A DNA stretch of 64,000 bases, from the NCBI GenBank assembly GCA_965116335.1, contig OZ220677.1, positions 1,612,001 through 1,676,000 on the forward strand, given 5' to 3'. Positions 46,726-55,696 of the stretch are shown in pieces. Position 1 is the first letter of the stretch. Every line of letters starts with the position of its first letter. The stretch comes from G963663315 sp965116335. Its GTDB lineage: Bacteria > Pseudomonadota > Gammaproteobacteria > Arenicellales > Poriferihabitantaceae. Both the position numbers and the translations under genes were made by a program. Below the pieces are notes generated by a model, which saw nothing but the letters and a program-made list of their open reading frames with translations, was not told the origin of the DNA and ran no database searches.

Positions 46726-47862
46726 ATGAACTTCAGCATTCACAAAAACAGATTGTTGCCGGTACTCACTCGGGTAAGCAGTGTAGTAGAAAGAAGACAA
46801 ACACTACCTATATTAGGTAACCTGTATTTCTGCCTGGCCGGTGGAAAGCTCACTATGGTAGGAACCGATATAGAAATGGAGATTTCAGAAACGATTGAAG
46901 AGGTTCAGGGAGGGGATTGTGAGTTTACGGTATCTTCCCGTAAAATCTCCGATATTGTACGTATATTACCGGAAAGTTCGGTTATCCTGATCGAGCTTGA
47001 AAAGGATCGGGCGATCGTTTCATCCGGTCGGGTGCGATATACCCTGAATACTCTGGATGCCGATTCGTTTCCCCGTATAGCCGAAGGGAAGTGGGAGGAA
47101 CGCTTCAAAATCAAGCAACGGGAATTAAAAGCGATAGTCGATAAAACCGCCTTTGCCATGGGTGTTCAGGATGTTCGATATTACCTGAACGGTTTATCCA
47201 TGGAGATGCAGGAAAACAGTGTAAAAGTGCTGGCCGCGGATGGCCACCGGCTGGCTCAAACCAGTACGGATGTCGCTCTGGCTTCCAATGAGGAAAGGCA
47301 GATTATTGTTCCCGGAAAAGCTGTGAATGAAATTGTCCGCTTCCTGGATGGGGAAGATGAAAGTGAACTGACGGTAGAGGTCAACAGTAAACACCTGAAA
47401 GTAACCTGGGGGAAATCCGATCAGCCGGATGAGGCCGGCCATCCGGTGCCCACGCTGATCACCAAGCTGATAGACGGCAAAGTCCCGGAATACAAGAGTG
47501 TATTGGAAACCGAGTTGGGTATCGTAATTCGGGTAAACAGAATTGACTTTCTGGAAACCCTGACCCGCGCCGCAGTACTGACCACGGACCAGGAGAAGGG
47601 AGTCAAAATAACCATAGAACAAAATAATATGCGGCTGGTTACCCGGAATAACGAAAACGAAGAATCAGTGGAAGAGCTTGAGATTGACTATGGTGGCGAT
47701 GTTTTTGAGGCGGGTTATAACATCAGATATTTGATTGAACCGGCCAGAGCAGCCACCACAGAAGAACTGGAATTGCATTTTCAGGGAAATGAAGGGATTT
47801 GTGTTCTGAAACAACCGGGAGATGAACGATCAATCTGGCTGGTGATGCCAAGACGGCTGTAA
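46726..47862 (+). CDS. dnaN: DNA polymerase III beta clamp
   Basis: 378-aa sliding clamp with three repeated clamp domains. The N-terminal MNFSIHKNRLLPVLTRVSSVVERRQTLPILGNL is characteristic, and the C-terminal VMPRRL closes the protein as in other clamps (usual MPMRL). It follows dnaA by 312 bases. The next gene in most gammaproteobacteria, recF, is absent. Confidence 0.98.
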   Translation: MNFSIHKNRLLPVLTRVSSVVERRQTLPILGNLYFCLAGGKLTMVGTDIEMEISETIEEVQGGDCEFTVSSRKISDIVRILPESSVILIELEKDRAIVSSGRVRYTLNTLDADSFPRIAEGKWEERFKIKQRELKAIVDKTAFAMGVQDVRYYLNGLSMEMQENSVKVLAADGHRLAQTSTDVALASNEERQIIVPGKAVNEIVRFLDGEDESELTVEVNSKHLKVTWGKSDQPDEAGHPVPTLITKLIDGKVPEYKSVLETELGIVIRVNRIDFLETLTRAAVLTTDQEKGVKITIEQNNMRLVTRNNENEESVEELEIDYGGDVFEAGYNIRYLIEPARAATTEELELHFQGNEGICVLKQPGDERSIWLVMPRRL

Positions 47863-47872
47863 TGGCTGGAAA

Positions 47873-47888
47873 TGTTTCACGTGAAACA
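47873..47888. repeat. parS: parS site 1
   Basis: TGTTTCACGTGAAACA is a perfect match to the conserved 16-bp bacterial parS palindrome. It starts 11 bases after the dnaN stop. It is a loading site for the ParB encoded near 31-32 kb. Confidence 0.93.
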
Positions 47889-47977
47889 TCCATGCTCCCG
47901 TCGGATCCCGGGGCAGGCTCTGTGACTCATTTCGATCCATGTATAAATATCCAATCACTCCACCCCTGAGGGGGGGG

Positions 47978-47998
47978 CAAATCCGCAAAGCGGATTTG
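47978..47998. repeat. Short perfect inverted repeat in the dnaN-gyrB spacer
   Basis: Arms CAAATCCGC and GCGGATTTG are perfect over 9 bases around AAA. It belongs to the local block of small palindromic elements and is followed by a G-rich run. Confidence 0.6.
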
Positions 47999-48070
47999 GT
48001 GGGGGGCAGAACCGTCAATTCCCGCCGGATGCGGGAATCCACAACCATCCGGATGATGCAATTACCGATG

Positions 48071-48154
48071 CGTAGGGGTGCCCCTCTGTGGGTGCCCGCT
48101 ATCGTTGATACCTGTTCCGTCGGTTGCGGGAGGGCACAGAGACCCTCCCCTACG
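48071..48154. repeat. MITE-like element, copy 1 (84 bp)
   Basis: Bounded by inverted ends CGTAGGGG and CCCCTACG. The 21-bp sequence leading into it (48058-48078) recurs exactly at 55356-55376. A relative with the same ends is at 55457-55538. No coding capacity; looks like a non-autonomous or REP-type repeat. Confidence 0.6.
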
Positions 48155-48292
48155 ATAACGGGTTGGCGTCCAAATCATTCCCCCCTTGAGGGGGAATCAC
48201 ATCGCGCAAAGCGGGTGTGATGGGGGGCACCCCTGTTATCCCACGTTCCAACCACCCGTCTTTCCCGCCGGAAGCGGGAATCTACGACTCAT

Positions 48293-48328
48293 TGTAAGTG
48301 AATGTTTCACGTGAAACATTCACTTACA
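48293..48328. repeat. parS: parS site 2 within a 36-bp perfect palindrome
   Basis: The 16-bp parS (48303-48318) is the centre of a perfectly symmetrical 36-bp palindrome, whose outer arms are TGTAAGTGAA and its complement. Site 1 has only about 18 symmetrical bases. The long symmetry could form a cruciform or transcript hairpin upstream of gyrB. Confidence 0.9.
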
Positions 48329-48401
48329 GGTTATCCGATTCAGGGGAAGGTTCAAGGCTCGTCTGTGGTAAAATCGGGATTTTATTTGAGGATGATTGTT
48401 T

Positions 48402-50795
48402 ATGTCGAATGACTACGATTCCAGTAGTATCAAGGTACTGAAAGGACTGGATGCTGTCCGTAAACGTCCGGGTATGTACATCGGCGATACGGATGATGGC
48501 ACAGGGCTTCATCACATGGTGTTTGAGGTTGTGGATAATGCCATAGACGAAGCGTTGGCAGGGTATTGCAGCCGTATTCGGGTGGTGATCCACATTGACG
48601 GGTCCATCACTGTCAGCGATAACGGTCGCGGCATCCCGACCGGCATCCTGGAGGAAGAGGGAGGCCGCAGTGCCGCAGAAGTGATTATGACGGTACTTCA
48701 CGCGGGTGGAAAATTTGATCAGGATGCCTACAAGGTTTCGGGTGGCTTGCATGGAGTGGGTGTGTCCGTGGTCAATGCGTTGTCGGAAAAGCTGATCCTG
48801 AAGATATACCGGGATGGAAAGGTTTACCACCAGGTGTATGCAGACGGTGAGCCGCTGGCTCCACTAGAAGTTACCGGAGAAACACAGGAAACCGGGACCA
48901 CGATTACCTTCACCGCCAGTGCCCGGACATTTTCCAGTATTGAGTACCATTATGAGATTCTGCGGAAAAGATTGCGTGAGCTGTCGTTCCTGAACTCTGG
49001 AGTGTACATAGAGCTTGTGGACGAGCGCACGGATGCCCGGGACGTATTCGAATACGATGGTGGGATTGCCGCTTTTGTACAACACCTGAACAAAAACAAG
49101 AATGCCCTGCACTCCACGGTTTTCGCTTCTATATGCGAGAAAGAGGGGGTTCTGGTTGATCTCGCGATGCAATGGAATGATTCCTACCAGGAAAATACCT
49201 TTTGCTATACCAATAACATACCGCAAACAGACGGTGGCACACACCTGGCGGGACTTCGCGGTGCCATGACTCGCACATTGAATGGATATGTTACCGAACT
49301 GGGGCTGGCGAAAAAAGAAAAGGTGAACTTGAGCGGAGACGATTGCCGTGAGGGGCTGACCGCCGTCTTGTCGATCAAGGTCGCCGACCCGAAGTTTTCT
49401 TCCCAGACGAAGGACAAACTGGTGTCTTCTGAGGTGAAGGGAGCGGTGGAGTCAGTCGTGGCTGAAGCATTGGGGAATTTTCTTCTGGAAAACCCGCGCG
49501 AGGCGAAGATTATCGCCAATCGTATTGTCAACTCTGCACGTGCCAGAGAGGCCGCGCGAAAAGCCAGAGAAATGACACGGCGCAAGAATGCACTGGATCT
49601 GGGCAGTCTGCCCGGCAAACTCTCGGATTGTCAGGAGCGGGACCCGGCATTGTGTGAGCTTTATCTGGTTGAGGGAGATTCCGCAGGTGGCAGTGCCAAG
49701 CAGGCCAGAGACCGCAAGTTCCAAGCGATTTTGCCGCTCAAGGGTAAAATCCTGAATGTGGAAAAGGCACGTTTTGACAAGATGCTTTCCTCCGAGGAGG
49801 TGACCACCCTGATCACAGCCCTGGGAACCGGAATAGGCAAGGCTGATTTTGATGTTGCCAAACTGCGCTACCATCGAATCATTGTGATGACAGACGCGGA
49901 TGTTGACGGCTCGCATATCCGCACCTTGCTGTTGACTTTCTTTTTCCGGCAAATGCCGGAACTTATTGAAAAAGGGTACATTTATATCGCTCAGCCGCCA
50001 CTGTACAAGCTCGAGATGAGGAAAAAGGAAATCTATATCAAGGATGACACGGAAATGCTGAGCCACATGCTGAATATCGTTGCCGATAACGCGAGATTGC
50101 GCGCTGCGGATAAAATCATAACCGGGGCGGAGTTGAGGAGGCTGGTCACGCAAAACAATTTTGTTGTACAGACGATAGAACGGCTGTCCAGACGTTATAA
50201 CCGGAGAATACTGGAAGCACTGTTACAGATTGAGCCGGTAGTGGAGCAGGAGCTGGGTAACCGGGAAAGCGCGGCCCGTATAGCAACCGCGCTGGAAGCG
50301 GTACTGAACACGGATGATAATGACACGGTGCGCTATACCGTCGGCATGGAACCGGCCCGCTCTGCCCTGACCGTGTCGATACAACGATACGGGCTGGAAG
50401 AAACCATTGGTTTCCCCGCGAGCTTTTTCAATAGCACGGAATACCAGTCGCTGATTGCTCATATCACCCGGCTAAAGAACGTCGGGGAACGATTCGTGGT
50501 TGAGTGGGGTAACAACGAAGAGGGATTTGATCGCTTTTCCGAATCAGTGGAATGGATGATGGCAAGGGCCAAGAAGGGGTTGTCGATTCAACGCTACAAG
50601 GGCCTTGGGGAGATGAATCCCGAACAGTTGTGGGAAACCACGATGGACCCTGCGGTACGTCGCCTGCTTCAGGTCACCATTGAGGACGCTGTGGGCGCAG
50701 ACGAAACCTTTACTACGCTGATGGGAGATCATGTTGAGCCGCGCCGGGAATTCATCGAGAAAAACGCATTTGCCGTCTCAAATCTGGATGTTTGA
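48402..50795 (+). CDS. gyrB: DNA gyrase subunit B
   Basis: 797-aa ATPase subunit of type II topoisomerase. ATG 48402 follows a GAGGA site and gives the standard MSNDYDSSSIKVLKGLDAVRKRPGMYIG start. The GHKL ATPase Asn lies in VVDNAIDEALAG, and the TOPRIM acidic residues lie in LVEGDSAGGSAKQ and MTDADVDGSHI. Its length matches gammaproteobacterial GyrB, which has a C-terminal insertion. Confidence 0.98.
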   Translation: MSNDYDSSSIKVLKGLDAVRKRPGMYIGDTDDGTGLHHMVFEVVDNAIDEALAGYCSRIRVVIHIDGSITVSDNGRGIPTGILEEEGGRSAAEVIMTVLHAGGKFDQDAYKVSGGLHGVGVSVVNALSEKLILKIYRDGKVYHQVYADGEPLAPLEVTGETQETGTTITFTASARTFSSIEYHYEILRKRLRELSFLNSGVYIELVDERTDARDVFEYDGGIAAFVQHLNKNKNALHSTVFASICEKEGVLVDLAMQWNDSYQENTFCYTNNIPQTDGGTHLAGLRGAMTRTLNGYVTELGLAKKEKVNLSGDDCREGLTAVLSIKVADPKFSSQTKDKLVSSEVKGAVESVVAEALGNFLLENPREAKIIANRIVNSARAREAARKAREMTRRKNALDLGSLPGKLSDCQERDPALCELYLVEGDSAGGSAKQARDRKFQAILPLKGKILNVEKARFDKMLSSEEVTTLITALGTGIGKADFDVAKLRYHRIIVMTDADVDGSHIRTLLLTFFFRQMPELIEKGYIYIAQPPLYKLEMRKKEIYIKDDTEMLSHMLNIVADNARLRAADKIITGAELRRLVTQNNFVVQTIERLSRRYNRRILEALLQIEPVVEQELGNRESAARIATALEAVLNTDDNDTVRYTVGMEPARSALTVSIQRYGLEETIGFPASFFNSTEYQSLIAHITRLKNVGERFVVEWGNNEEGFDRFSESVEWMMARAKKGLSIQRYKGLGEMNPEQLWETTMDPAVRRLLQVTIEDAVGADETFTTLMGDHVEPRREFIEKNAFAVSNLDV

Positions 50796-50803
50796 TTCTT
50801 TCG

Positions 50804-52237
50804 ATGGAAACACGCAACTATATTAACGGTCGATGGGTCGATGGGGTTGACCGGATAGCGGACGTGAATCCATCAGACACCCGCGACGTGATCGGTGAAT
50901 TTGCACAGGCCAGTGTAGCGCAGGTTGCCGAGGCCATTGACGCAGCGCGCGCGGCACAGGCTGTCTGGGCTGGCAGTGGTCTGGAGCAGCGTTATAATGT
51001 GTTGATGGCGATTGGCCAGACCTTGATGGAGCGTTCCACGGAATTGGGCGAATTACTCTGCCGCGAGGAAGGCAAGACTCTGCCCGAAGGCAGGGGGGAA
51101 GTTTACCGTGCCGGACAGTTTTTCACCTACTACGCGGCGCAAACGTTGCGCCAGATGGGGGAGGTTTGTGATTCTGTTCGCCCCGGAGTGGAGGTTCTGG
51201 TGACCAGAGAGCCGGTTGGCGTAGTGGGTGTGATTACACCCTGGAATTTTCCGACCGCGCTGCCCTGCTGGAAGCTCGCGCCAGCCATTGCTTATGGCAA
51301 TAGCGTGGTCTGGAAACCGGCTAACCTGACACCGGCCAGCGCGGTTGCGCTGATGGAGATTATCGCGCGCCAGGACCTGCCCGATGGCCTGGTGAACATG
51401 GTGCTCGGTAGTGGTCGATCAGTCGGCGAAGCGATCATTACCTCCAGCGGCATTGATGCCATCACCTTTACCGGCTCGCTCGCTACTGGCCGCAGAATTG
51501 CTGCGGCGGCAGCAGAAAATCTGACCAGGGTACAAATGGAGATGGGTAGCAAAAACCCCCTGGTTGTACTGGATGATGCGGACCTGGATACCGCAGTAGC
51601 CTGTGCGATAAACGGCTCGTTTTTCAGCACAGGACAAAAATGCACAGCCTCATCCCGGATTATTGTTACCCGGGGCATTCATGACTCGTTCGTTGAAGCC
51701 ATGCAAAAAGCCATGAGTGACCTGGTGGTCGGTCATGCGCTGGAGCAACAGACGAACATAGGCCCAGTGGTGGATCAGGCACAGTTAGACCAGAACCAGC
51801 GGTATCTGGCGATTGGCGAACAGGAAGGCGCACAACGGTTGTGCGGAGGACAACGCCTGGAGTTGTCCACTCCAGGATACTACATGGCGCCGGCACTGTT
51901 CACGAACGGCAACAATACCATGCAAATCAACCGGGAAGAGGTGTTCGGGCCAATTACTTGTGTAATCCGGGCGGAGGATTATGACCACGCGCTTGATCTG
52001 GCCAATGATACCCGATTCGGATTGACCTCCAGCATCATCACCCGCTCCCTCTCCCATGCCAGCGATTTCAGGAAACACTCACAAACCGGCTGTGTCATGG
52101 TCAATCTGCCGACTTCGGGGACGGATTATCATGTGCCTTTCGGGGGCCGCAAAAGCTCCAGCTTCGGCTCTCGCGAACAGGGACAATATGCCGCCGAATT
52201 TTATACACAGGTGAAAACCACCTACCTGAAGGCGTAA
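50804..52237 (+). CDS. Aldehyde dehydrogenase (alpha-ketoglutaric semialdehyde dehydrogenase-like)
   Basis: 477-aa NAD(P)-dependent enzyme. ATG 50804 is chosen; an upstream TTG overlapping the gyrB stop is possible. Active-site Glu is in MEMGSKNP and the Cys in GQKCTASSR. The C-terminal FGGRKSSSFGSREQG is typical of alpha-ketoglutaric semialdehyde dehydrogenases, which act in pentose, glucarate and hydroxyproline breakdown. It lies 4 bases from the M19 gene, so the two probably work together. The substrate is inferred, not proven. Confidence 0.85.
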   Translation: METRNYINGRWVDGVDRIADVNPSDTRDVIGEFAQASVAQVAEAIDAARAAQAVWAGSGLEQRYNVLMAIGQTLMERSTELGELLCREEGKTLPEGRGEVYRAGQFFTYYAAQTLRQMGEVCDSVRPGVEVLVTREPVGVVGVITPWNFPTALPCWKLAPAIAYGNSVVWKPANLTPASAVALMEIIARQDLPDGLVNMVLGSGRSVGEAIITSSGIDAITFTGSLATGRRIAAAAAENLTRVQMEMGSKNPLVVLDDADLDTAVACAINGSFFSTGQKCTASSRIIVTRGIHDSFVEAMQKAMSDLVVGHALEQQTNIGPVVDQAQLDQNQRYLAIGEQEGAQRLCGGQRLELSTPGYYMAPALFTNGNNTMQINREEVFGPITCVIRAEDYDHALDLANDTRFGLTSSIITRSLSHASDFRKHSQTGCVMVNLPTSGTDYHVPFGGRKSSSFGSREQGQYAAEFYTQVKTTYLKA

Positions 52238-52241
52238 GACC

Positions 52242-53216
52242 ATGTTGATTATTGATGGATTGCAGTATTCCGGCTGGAGCCGCAAGACCTTCGAGCAGAT
52301 GCGCGAAGGCGGTTTGAACTGCGTCCATGTCACGATTGCCTACCATGAGACCTGCATGGAAACGCTGAGAAATATCGGCGAATGGAACGATTGGTTCGAG
52401 CGTCACAGTGACCTGATTGTCAAGGCGGGCTGTGCACAAGACGTTCTGGACGCGGAAAAAACCGATCGCATAGCGATTGTGCTCGGGTTCCAGAATTGCT
52501 CTCCGGTCGAGGATGATTATCACCTGGTGGAAATTTTTCATGACCTTGGCGTGCGTTTCATGCAGCTCAGCTACAATAATCAGAGTTTGCTCGCGACCGG
52601 CTGCTATGAACAGAACGATGCGGGGATCACCCGTTTTGGCAGACAGGTAATCCGGGAAATGAATCGGGTCGGCATGGTCATAGACATGTCACACAGCGCC
52701 GAGCGCTCGACGCTGGAGGCGATTGAAATTTCTGACCGGCCAATCGCCATTACCCACGCTAATCCGTCCTCGTTCGAGCCAGCCCTGCGTAACAAATCGG
52801 ACACCGTGCTCAAGGCGCTCGGACAGAGCGGGGGCATGCTGGGTTTCAGCTTGTATCCGTTTCATTTGAAGGGCGGCCCGGACTGCACCGTGCAGGAGTT
52901 TTGTAACATGGTTACCGACACCGCTGCGTTGATCGGTATTGACCACATCGGTATCGGCTCGGATTTATGTCAGGGTCAGCCGGACTCGGTCGTGACCTGG
53001 ATGCGCAACGGGCGCTGGAGCAAGGTCACCGACTACGGCGAGGGAACAGCCACCAACGCCGGTTGGCCCGCACAACCGCAATGGTTTGGCAATTCAACTC
53101 ATTTTTGTAATATTATCAATGGATTAGAGGAGATCGGCTGGTCCCGGGAAGACATTGAGAAAGTAATGGGGCGGAACTGGCTGCGTTTTTTCCGCGAGTC
53201 GTTCACCGCCGCCTGA
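52242..53216 (+). CDS. M19 (membrane dipeptidase)-family protein with altered metal site
   Basis: 324-aa TIM-barrel protein of the renal dipeptidase family. Retained motifs include QLSYNNQSLLATGCYE, IDMSHSAERS and AITHANPSS, with His residues of the second half of the site. The N-terminal HxD metal motif of ordinary M19 enzymes is missing: the region reads IIDGLQYSGW. I recall a similar subfamily beside betaine and dimethylglycine genes in Pseudomonas; its reaction is not known to me. Coupled to the preceding aldehyde dehydrogenase. Confidence 0.78.
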   Translation: MLIIDGLQYSGWSRKTFEQMREGGLNCVHVTIAYHETCMETLRNIGEWNDWFERHSDLIVKAGCAQDVLDAEKTDRIAIVLGFQNCSPVEDDYHLVEIFHDLGVRFMQLSYNNQSLLATGCYEQNDAGITRFGRQVIREMNRVGMVIDMSHSAERSTLEAIEISDRPIAITHANPSSFEPALRNKSDTVLKALGQSGGMLGFSLYPFHLKGGPDCTVQEFCNMVTDTAALIGIDHIGIGSDLCQGQPDSVVTWMRNGRWSKVTDYGEGTATNAGWPAQPQWFGNSTHFCNIINGLEEIGWSREDIEKVMGRNWLRFFRESFTAA

Positions 53217-53244
53217 AAAGAAACAACCCGACCACACAGAAGTC

Positions 53245-54948
53245 ATGCGTACATCAAAACTTTTACTGGCCACTCTCAAGGAAACGCCGGCTGATGCCGA
53301 AGTCATATCCCACCAGCTCATGTTGCGCGCCGGACTGGTTCGCAGGACAGCGGCGGGGATTTATAGCTGGCTACCTTTGGGGGTGCGGGTATTACGCAAG
53401 GTCGAAGCCATCGTGCGCGAGGAAATGGATCGCTCGGGTGCCCAGCAGGTCCTGCTACCGGGCGTCCAGCCCGCGGAGCTATGGAATACCTCTGGCCGCT
53501 GGCAGGAATATGGCCCCGAACTATTACGGTTCAAGGACCGTCATGGGCGGGACTTTTGTCTCGGGCCAACCCATGAAGAGATTATTACCTCGCTGGTCAA
53601 GAACGAGATCCGGAGCTACCGTCAGTTACCGATGAACTTCTATCAGATACAGACCAAGTTCAGAGACGAGATTCGCCCCCGGTTCGGAGTCATGCGCGGG
53701 CGTGAATTTATCATGAAGGATGCCTATTCCTTTCATACAGACCAGGCCTCGCTTCAACAAACCTACGAGGTCATGTATCAGACCTATAGCGCGATTTTTG
53801 ATCGTCTGGGATTGCGCTACCGGGCGGTGACCGCAGACTCAGGGAGTATTGGCGGCGACACTTCCCATGAGTTCCATGTATTGGCGGATTCGGGCGAAGA
53901 CGCAATCGCTTTTTCCAGTAATGGCCGGTATGCCGCGAATGTTGATCTGGCCGAAGCCGTGACCGTCGGGGCGGAGCGTAGTCCCGCCAGAGAAGATCTG
54001 AGGCTGGTCGATACCCCCGGCGTGAAAACCATAGCGGGTCTGGTTGAGGCGTTCAACCTGCCGATAGAGAAAACCATCAAGACGCTGGTGGTCGAAGCGT
54101 CAGACTCGTGCCAATCGCCGGTGGTTGCGTTACTGGTTCGGGGAGACCATGAGCTCAATCCGGTCAAGGCTGAAAAGCTCTGGCAGGTTGCTTCACCGTT
54201 GAGGATGGCGGATAAAGGGGTGATACGGGACGTGATTGGAGCAGCCCCCGGCTCGCTGGGCCCGGTCAATCTGCCCATCCCGTTTGTGGTAGACCGGAGC
54301 GTTGCTGTAATGTCTGACTTCGGTGCGGGAGCGAACATCGACGACAAGCACTATTTCGGTATCAACTGGGAGCGGGATGTCAAACCGGGTGAGATTGCAG
54401 ATATTCGCAATGTAGTACAAGGCGACCCGAGTCCGGACGGGGATGGCACAATCACCATCGCCCGCGGAGTGGAGGTTGGGCATATTTTCCAACTCGGTAC
54501 AAAATACAGCAAGGCGATGGATGCCACGGTACTGGATGAAACCGGCCGCAAGGTTGAAATGGCAATGGGGTGTTATGGCATTGGCGTGACCCGCATTGTC
54601 GCTGCCGCGATCGAACAGAATCACGATGACAAGGGCATTATCTGGCCCGAATCAATCGCTCCCTTTCAGGTTGCCATTGTGCCGGTCGGTATCAAGAAGT
54701 CAGAGCGTGTGCGTGACGCGGTTGATGCGCTTTATCATGAGCTGCAACAGGCCGGTCTCGAGGTGTTGCTGGATGACCGGGATGAGAGGCCGGGTGTGAT
54801 GTTTGCCGATATGGAACTGCTGGGCATCCCCCATCGGGTCACAGTGGGCCAGCGCGGTCTCGAGCGTGGAGTCGTCGAGTATCATCATCGCGCATCCGGC
54901 AAGGACGCAGATATTCCGGTCGAATCGCTGATCAATACCCTGTGTTAA
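53245..54948 (+). CDS. proS: Prolyl-tRNA synthetase
   Basis: 567-aa class II synthetase of the bacterial type. Motif 1 region (SHQLMLRAGLVRRTAAGIYSWLPLG), motif 2 (KFRDEIRPRFGVMRGREFIMKDAYSF) and motif 3 (MGCYGIGVTRIVAAAIEQ) are present. The insertion domain that edits mischarged Ala-tRNA-Pro is present (about residues 225-400). No irregularities. Confidence 0.97.
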   Translation: MRTSKLLLATLKETPADAEVISHQLMLRAGLVRRTAAGIYSWLPLGVRVLRKVEAIVREEMDRSGAQQVLLPGVQPAELWNTSGRWQEYGPELLRFKDRHGRDFCLGPTHEEIITSLVKNEIRSYRQLPMNFYQIQTKFRDEIRPRFGVMRGREFIMKDAYSFHTDQASLQQTYEVMYQTYSAIFDRLGLRYRAVTADSGSIGGDTSHEFHVLADSGEDAIAFSSNGRYAANVDLAEAVTVGAERSPAREDLRLVDTPGVKTIAGLVEAFNLPIEKTIKTLVVEASDSCQSPVVALLVRGDHELNPVKAEKLWQVASPLRMADKGVIRDVIGAAPGSLGPVNLPIPFVVDRSVAVMSDFGAGANIDDKHYFGINWERDVKPGEIADIRNVVQGDPSPDGDGTITIARGVEVGHIFQLGTKYSKAMDATVLDETGRKVEMAMGCYGIGVTRIVAAAIEQNHDDKGIIWPESIAPFQVAIVPVGIKKSERVRDAVDALYHELQQAGLEVLLDDRDERPGVMFADMELLGIPHRVTVGQRGLERGVVEYHHRASGKDADIPVESLINTLC

Positions 54949-54954
54949 AAAAAC

Positions 54955-54984
54955 TTATTGTATTGTTTGTAAAGGTGCTACACT
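54955..54984 (+). promoter_or_regulatory. Candidate promoter of the cold-shock gene
   Basis: TTATTG (54955-54960) and TACACT (54979-54984) are 18 bases apart. It would leave a leader of about 115 bases before csp, including the hairpin GCCGC/GCGGC near 55069-55081. Long structured leaders are usual in cold-shock genes, but no named cold box was identified. Confidence 0.4.
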
Positions 54985-55106
54985 CCCGCCCGAATACGGT
55001 GATGAAATCGTTTGGATATCTTTCCGTATTGTTCGATAGACGGCTTTGTCGGAAAGTTGGCTTTTTCAGCCGCCAAGCGGCTCATTCATAGAAGTAAGAG
55101 GTTAGT

Positions 55107-55319
55107 ATGTCAGGTAATCTGGTAACCGGAACCGTAAAATGGTTTAACGATGCCAAGGGTTTTGGCTTTATCGAGAGAGAAGGAGAGACCGATGTATTCG
55201 TTCATTACCGCGCAATTAATGGCGAGGGCAGGAAAACGTTGTACGATGGTCAGCAGGTAACGTTTGAAATAACCGAAGGGGAAAAAGGCCCTCAGGCGGA
55301 TAACGTGACTCCCGTGTAG
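55107..55319 (+). CDS. Cold-shock domain protein
   Basis: 70-aa single-domain OB-fold nucleic-acid chaperone. RNP1 (KGFGFIE) and RNP2 (VFVHY) are intact and the start GTVKWFND is standard. Csp proteins bind single-stranded RNA/DNA and melt structure. Whether it is cold induced or constitutive cannot be told. AAGTAAGAGG precedes the ATG. Confidence 0.95.
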   Translation: MSGNLVTGTVKWFNDAKGFGFIEREGETDVFVHYRAINGEGRKTLYDGQQVTFEITEGEKGPQADNVTPV

Positions 55320-55696
55320 TCAGGGCAGAACTCAACGCCCAATCATACGGAACCTGCAATTACCGATGCGTAGGGGCACCCCTTGTGGGGGAGTCCAATC
55401 CGCTTCACACGATTGGGTGGGGGGCTCAGCCATTCGCATGCCGTGCTTAATGCCATCGTAGGGGTGCCCCTTGTGGGTGCCCGCTACCGTTGGTTCACGC
55501 CCCGATATTCGCGGGAGGGTACAAGACCCTCCCCTACGATGATGGGTTGGATCATACGATGACGGTCATTCCCCCCACCCAATCAGTCTGCGCTTCACTT
55601 GCCTGATTGGACTCCCCCTCAAGGGGGGAGTGATTGAGGGGGTGGAAATCATTCCCCCGCAAGGGCGTGGTATCAACAGCCATTCGCATGCCGTAA
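55320..55696. repeat. Intergenic repeat block downstream of csp
   Basis: No ORF is supported. It shares the repeat family of the dnaN-gyrB spacer: the 21-bp sequence at 55356-55376 equals 48058-48078, and an 82-bp CGTAGGGG/CCCCTACG-bounded element lies at 55457-55538. An 18-bp direct repeat, CAGCCATTCGCATGCCGT, occurs at 55427-55444 and 55677-55694 and brackets a segment of about 250 bases. C- and G-rich runs alternate throughout. Confidence 0.7.
55457..55538. repeat. MITE-like element, copy 2 (82 bp)
   Basis: Ends CGTAGGGG and CCCCTACG match copy 1 (48071-48154), and the interior shares GTGGGTGCCCGCTA and GACCCTCCCC. Sizes differ by two bases. Non-coding. Confidence 0.6.

Larger units (their letters stand above)
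47863..48401. other. dnaN-gyrB spacer, no recF, rich in small palindromes and parS
   Basis: These 539 bases hold two parS sites (listed separately) flanking a dense repeat block at about 47950-48285. The block has no credible ORF. It contains CAAATCCGC/GCGGATTTG arms at 47978-47998, two TTCCCGC/GCGGGAA palindromes (about 48019 and 48261), and a CGTAGGGG-to-CCCCTACG element at 48071-48154. A gyrB ribosome site GAGGA lies near 48388. Confidence 0.7.

Noticed and set aside
47940..48290. Considered as a CRISPR array because of regular small repeats
   Set aside because: Repeats are palindromic, different from each other and not separated by equal-length unique spacers.
50792..50803. Start of the aldehyde dehydrogenase at TTG 50792 overlapping the gyrB stop
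   Set aside because: ATG 50804 gives the usual family N-terminus; the four extra residues have no support.
55320..55696. Considered as a complete insertion sequence
   Set aside because: No transposase coding capacity; only short inverted ends and G/C runs.
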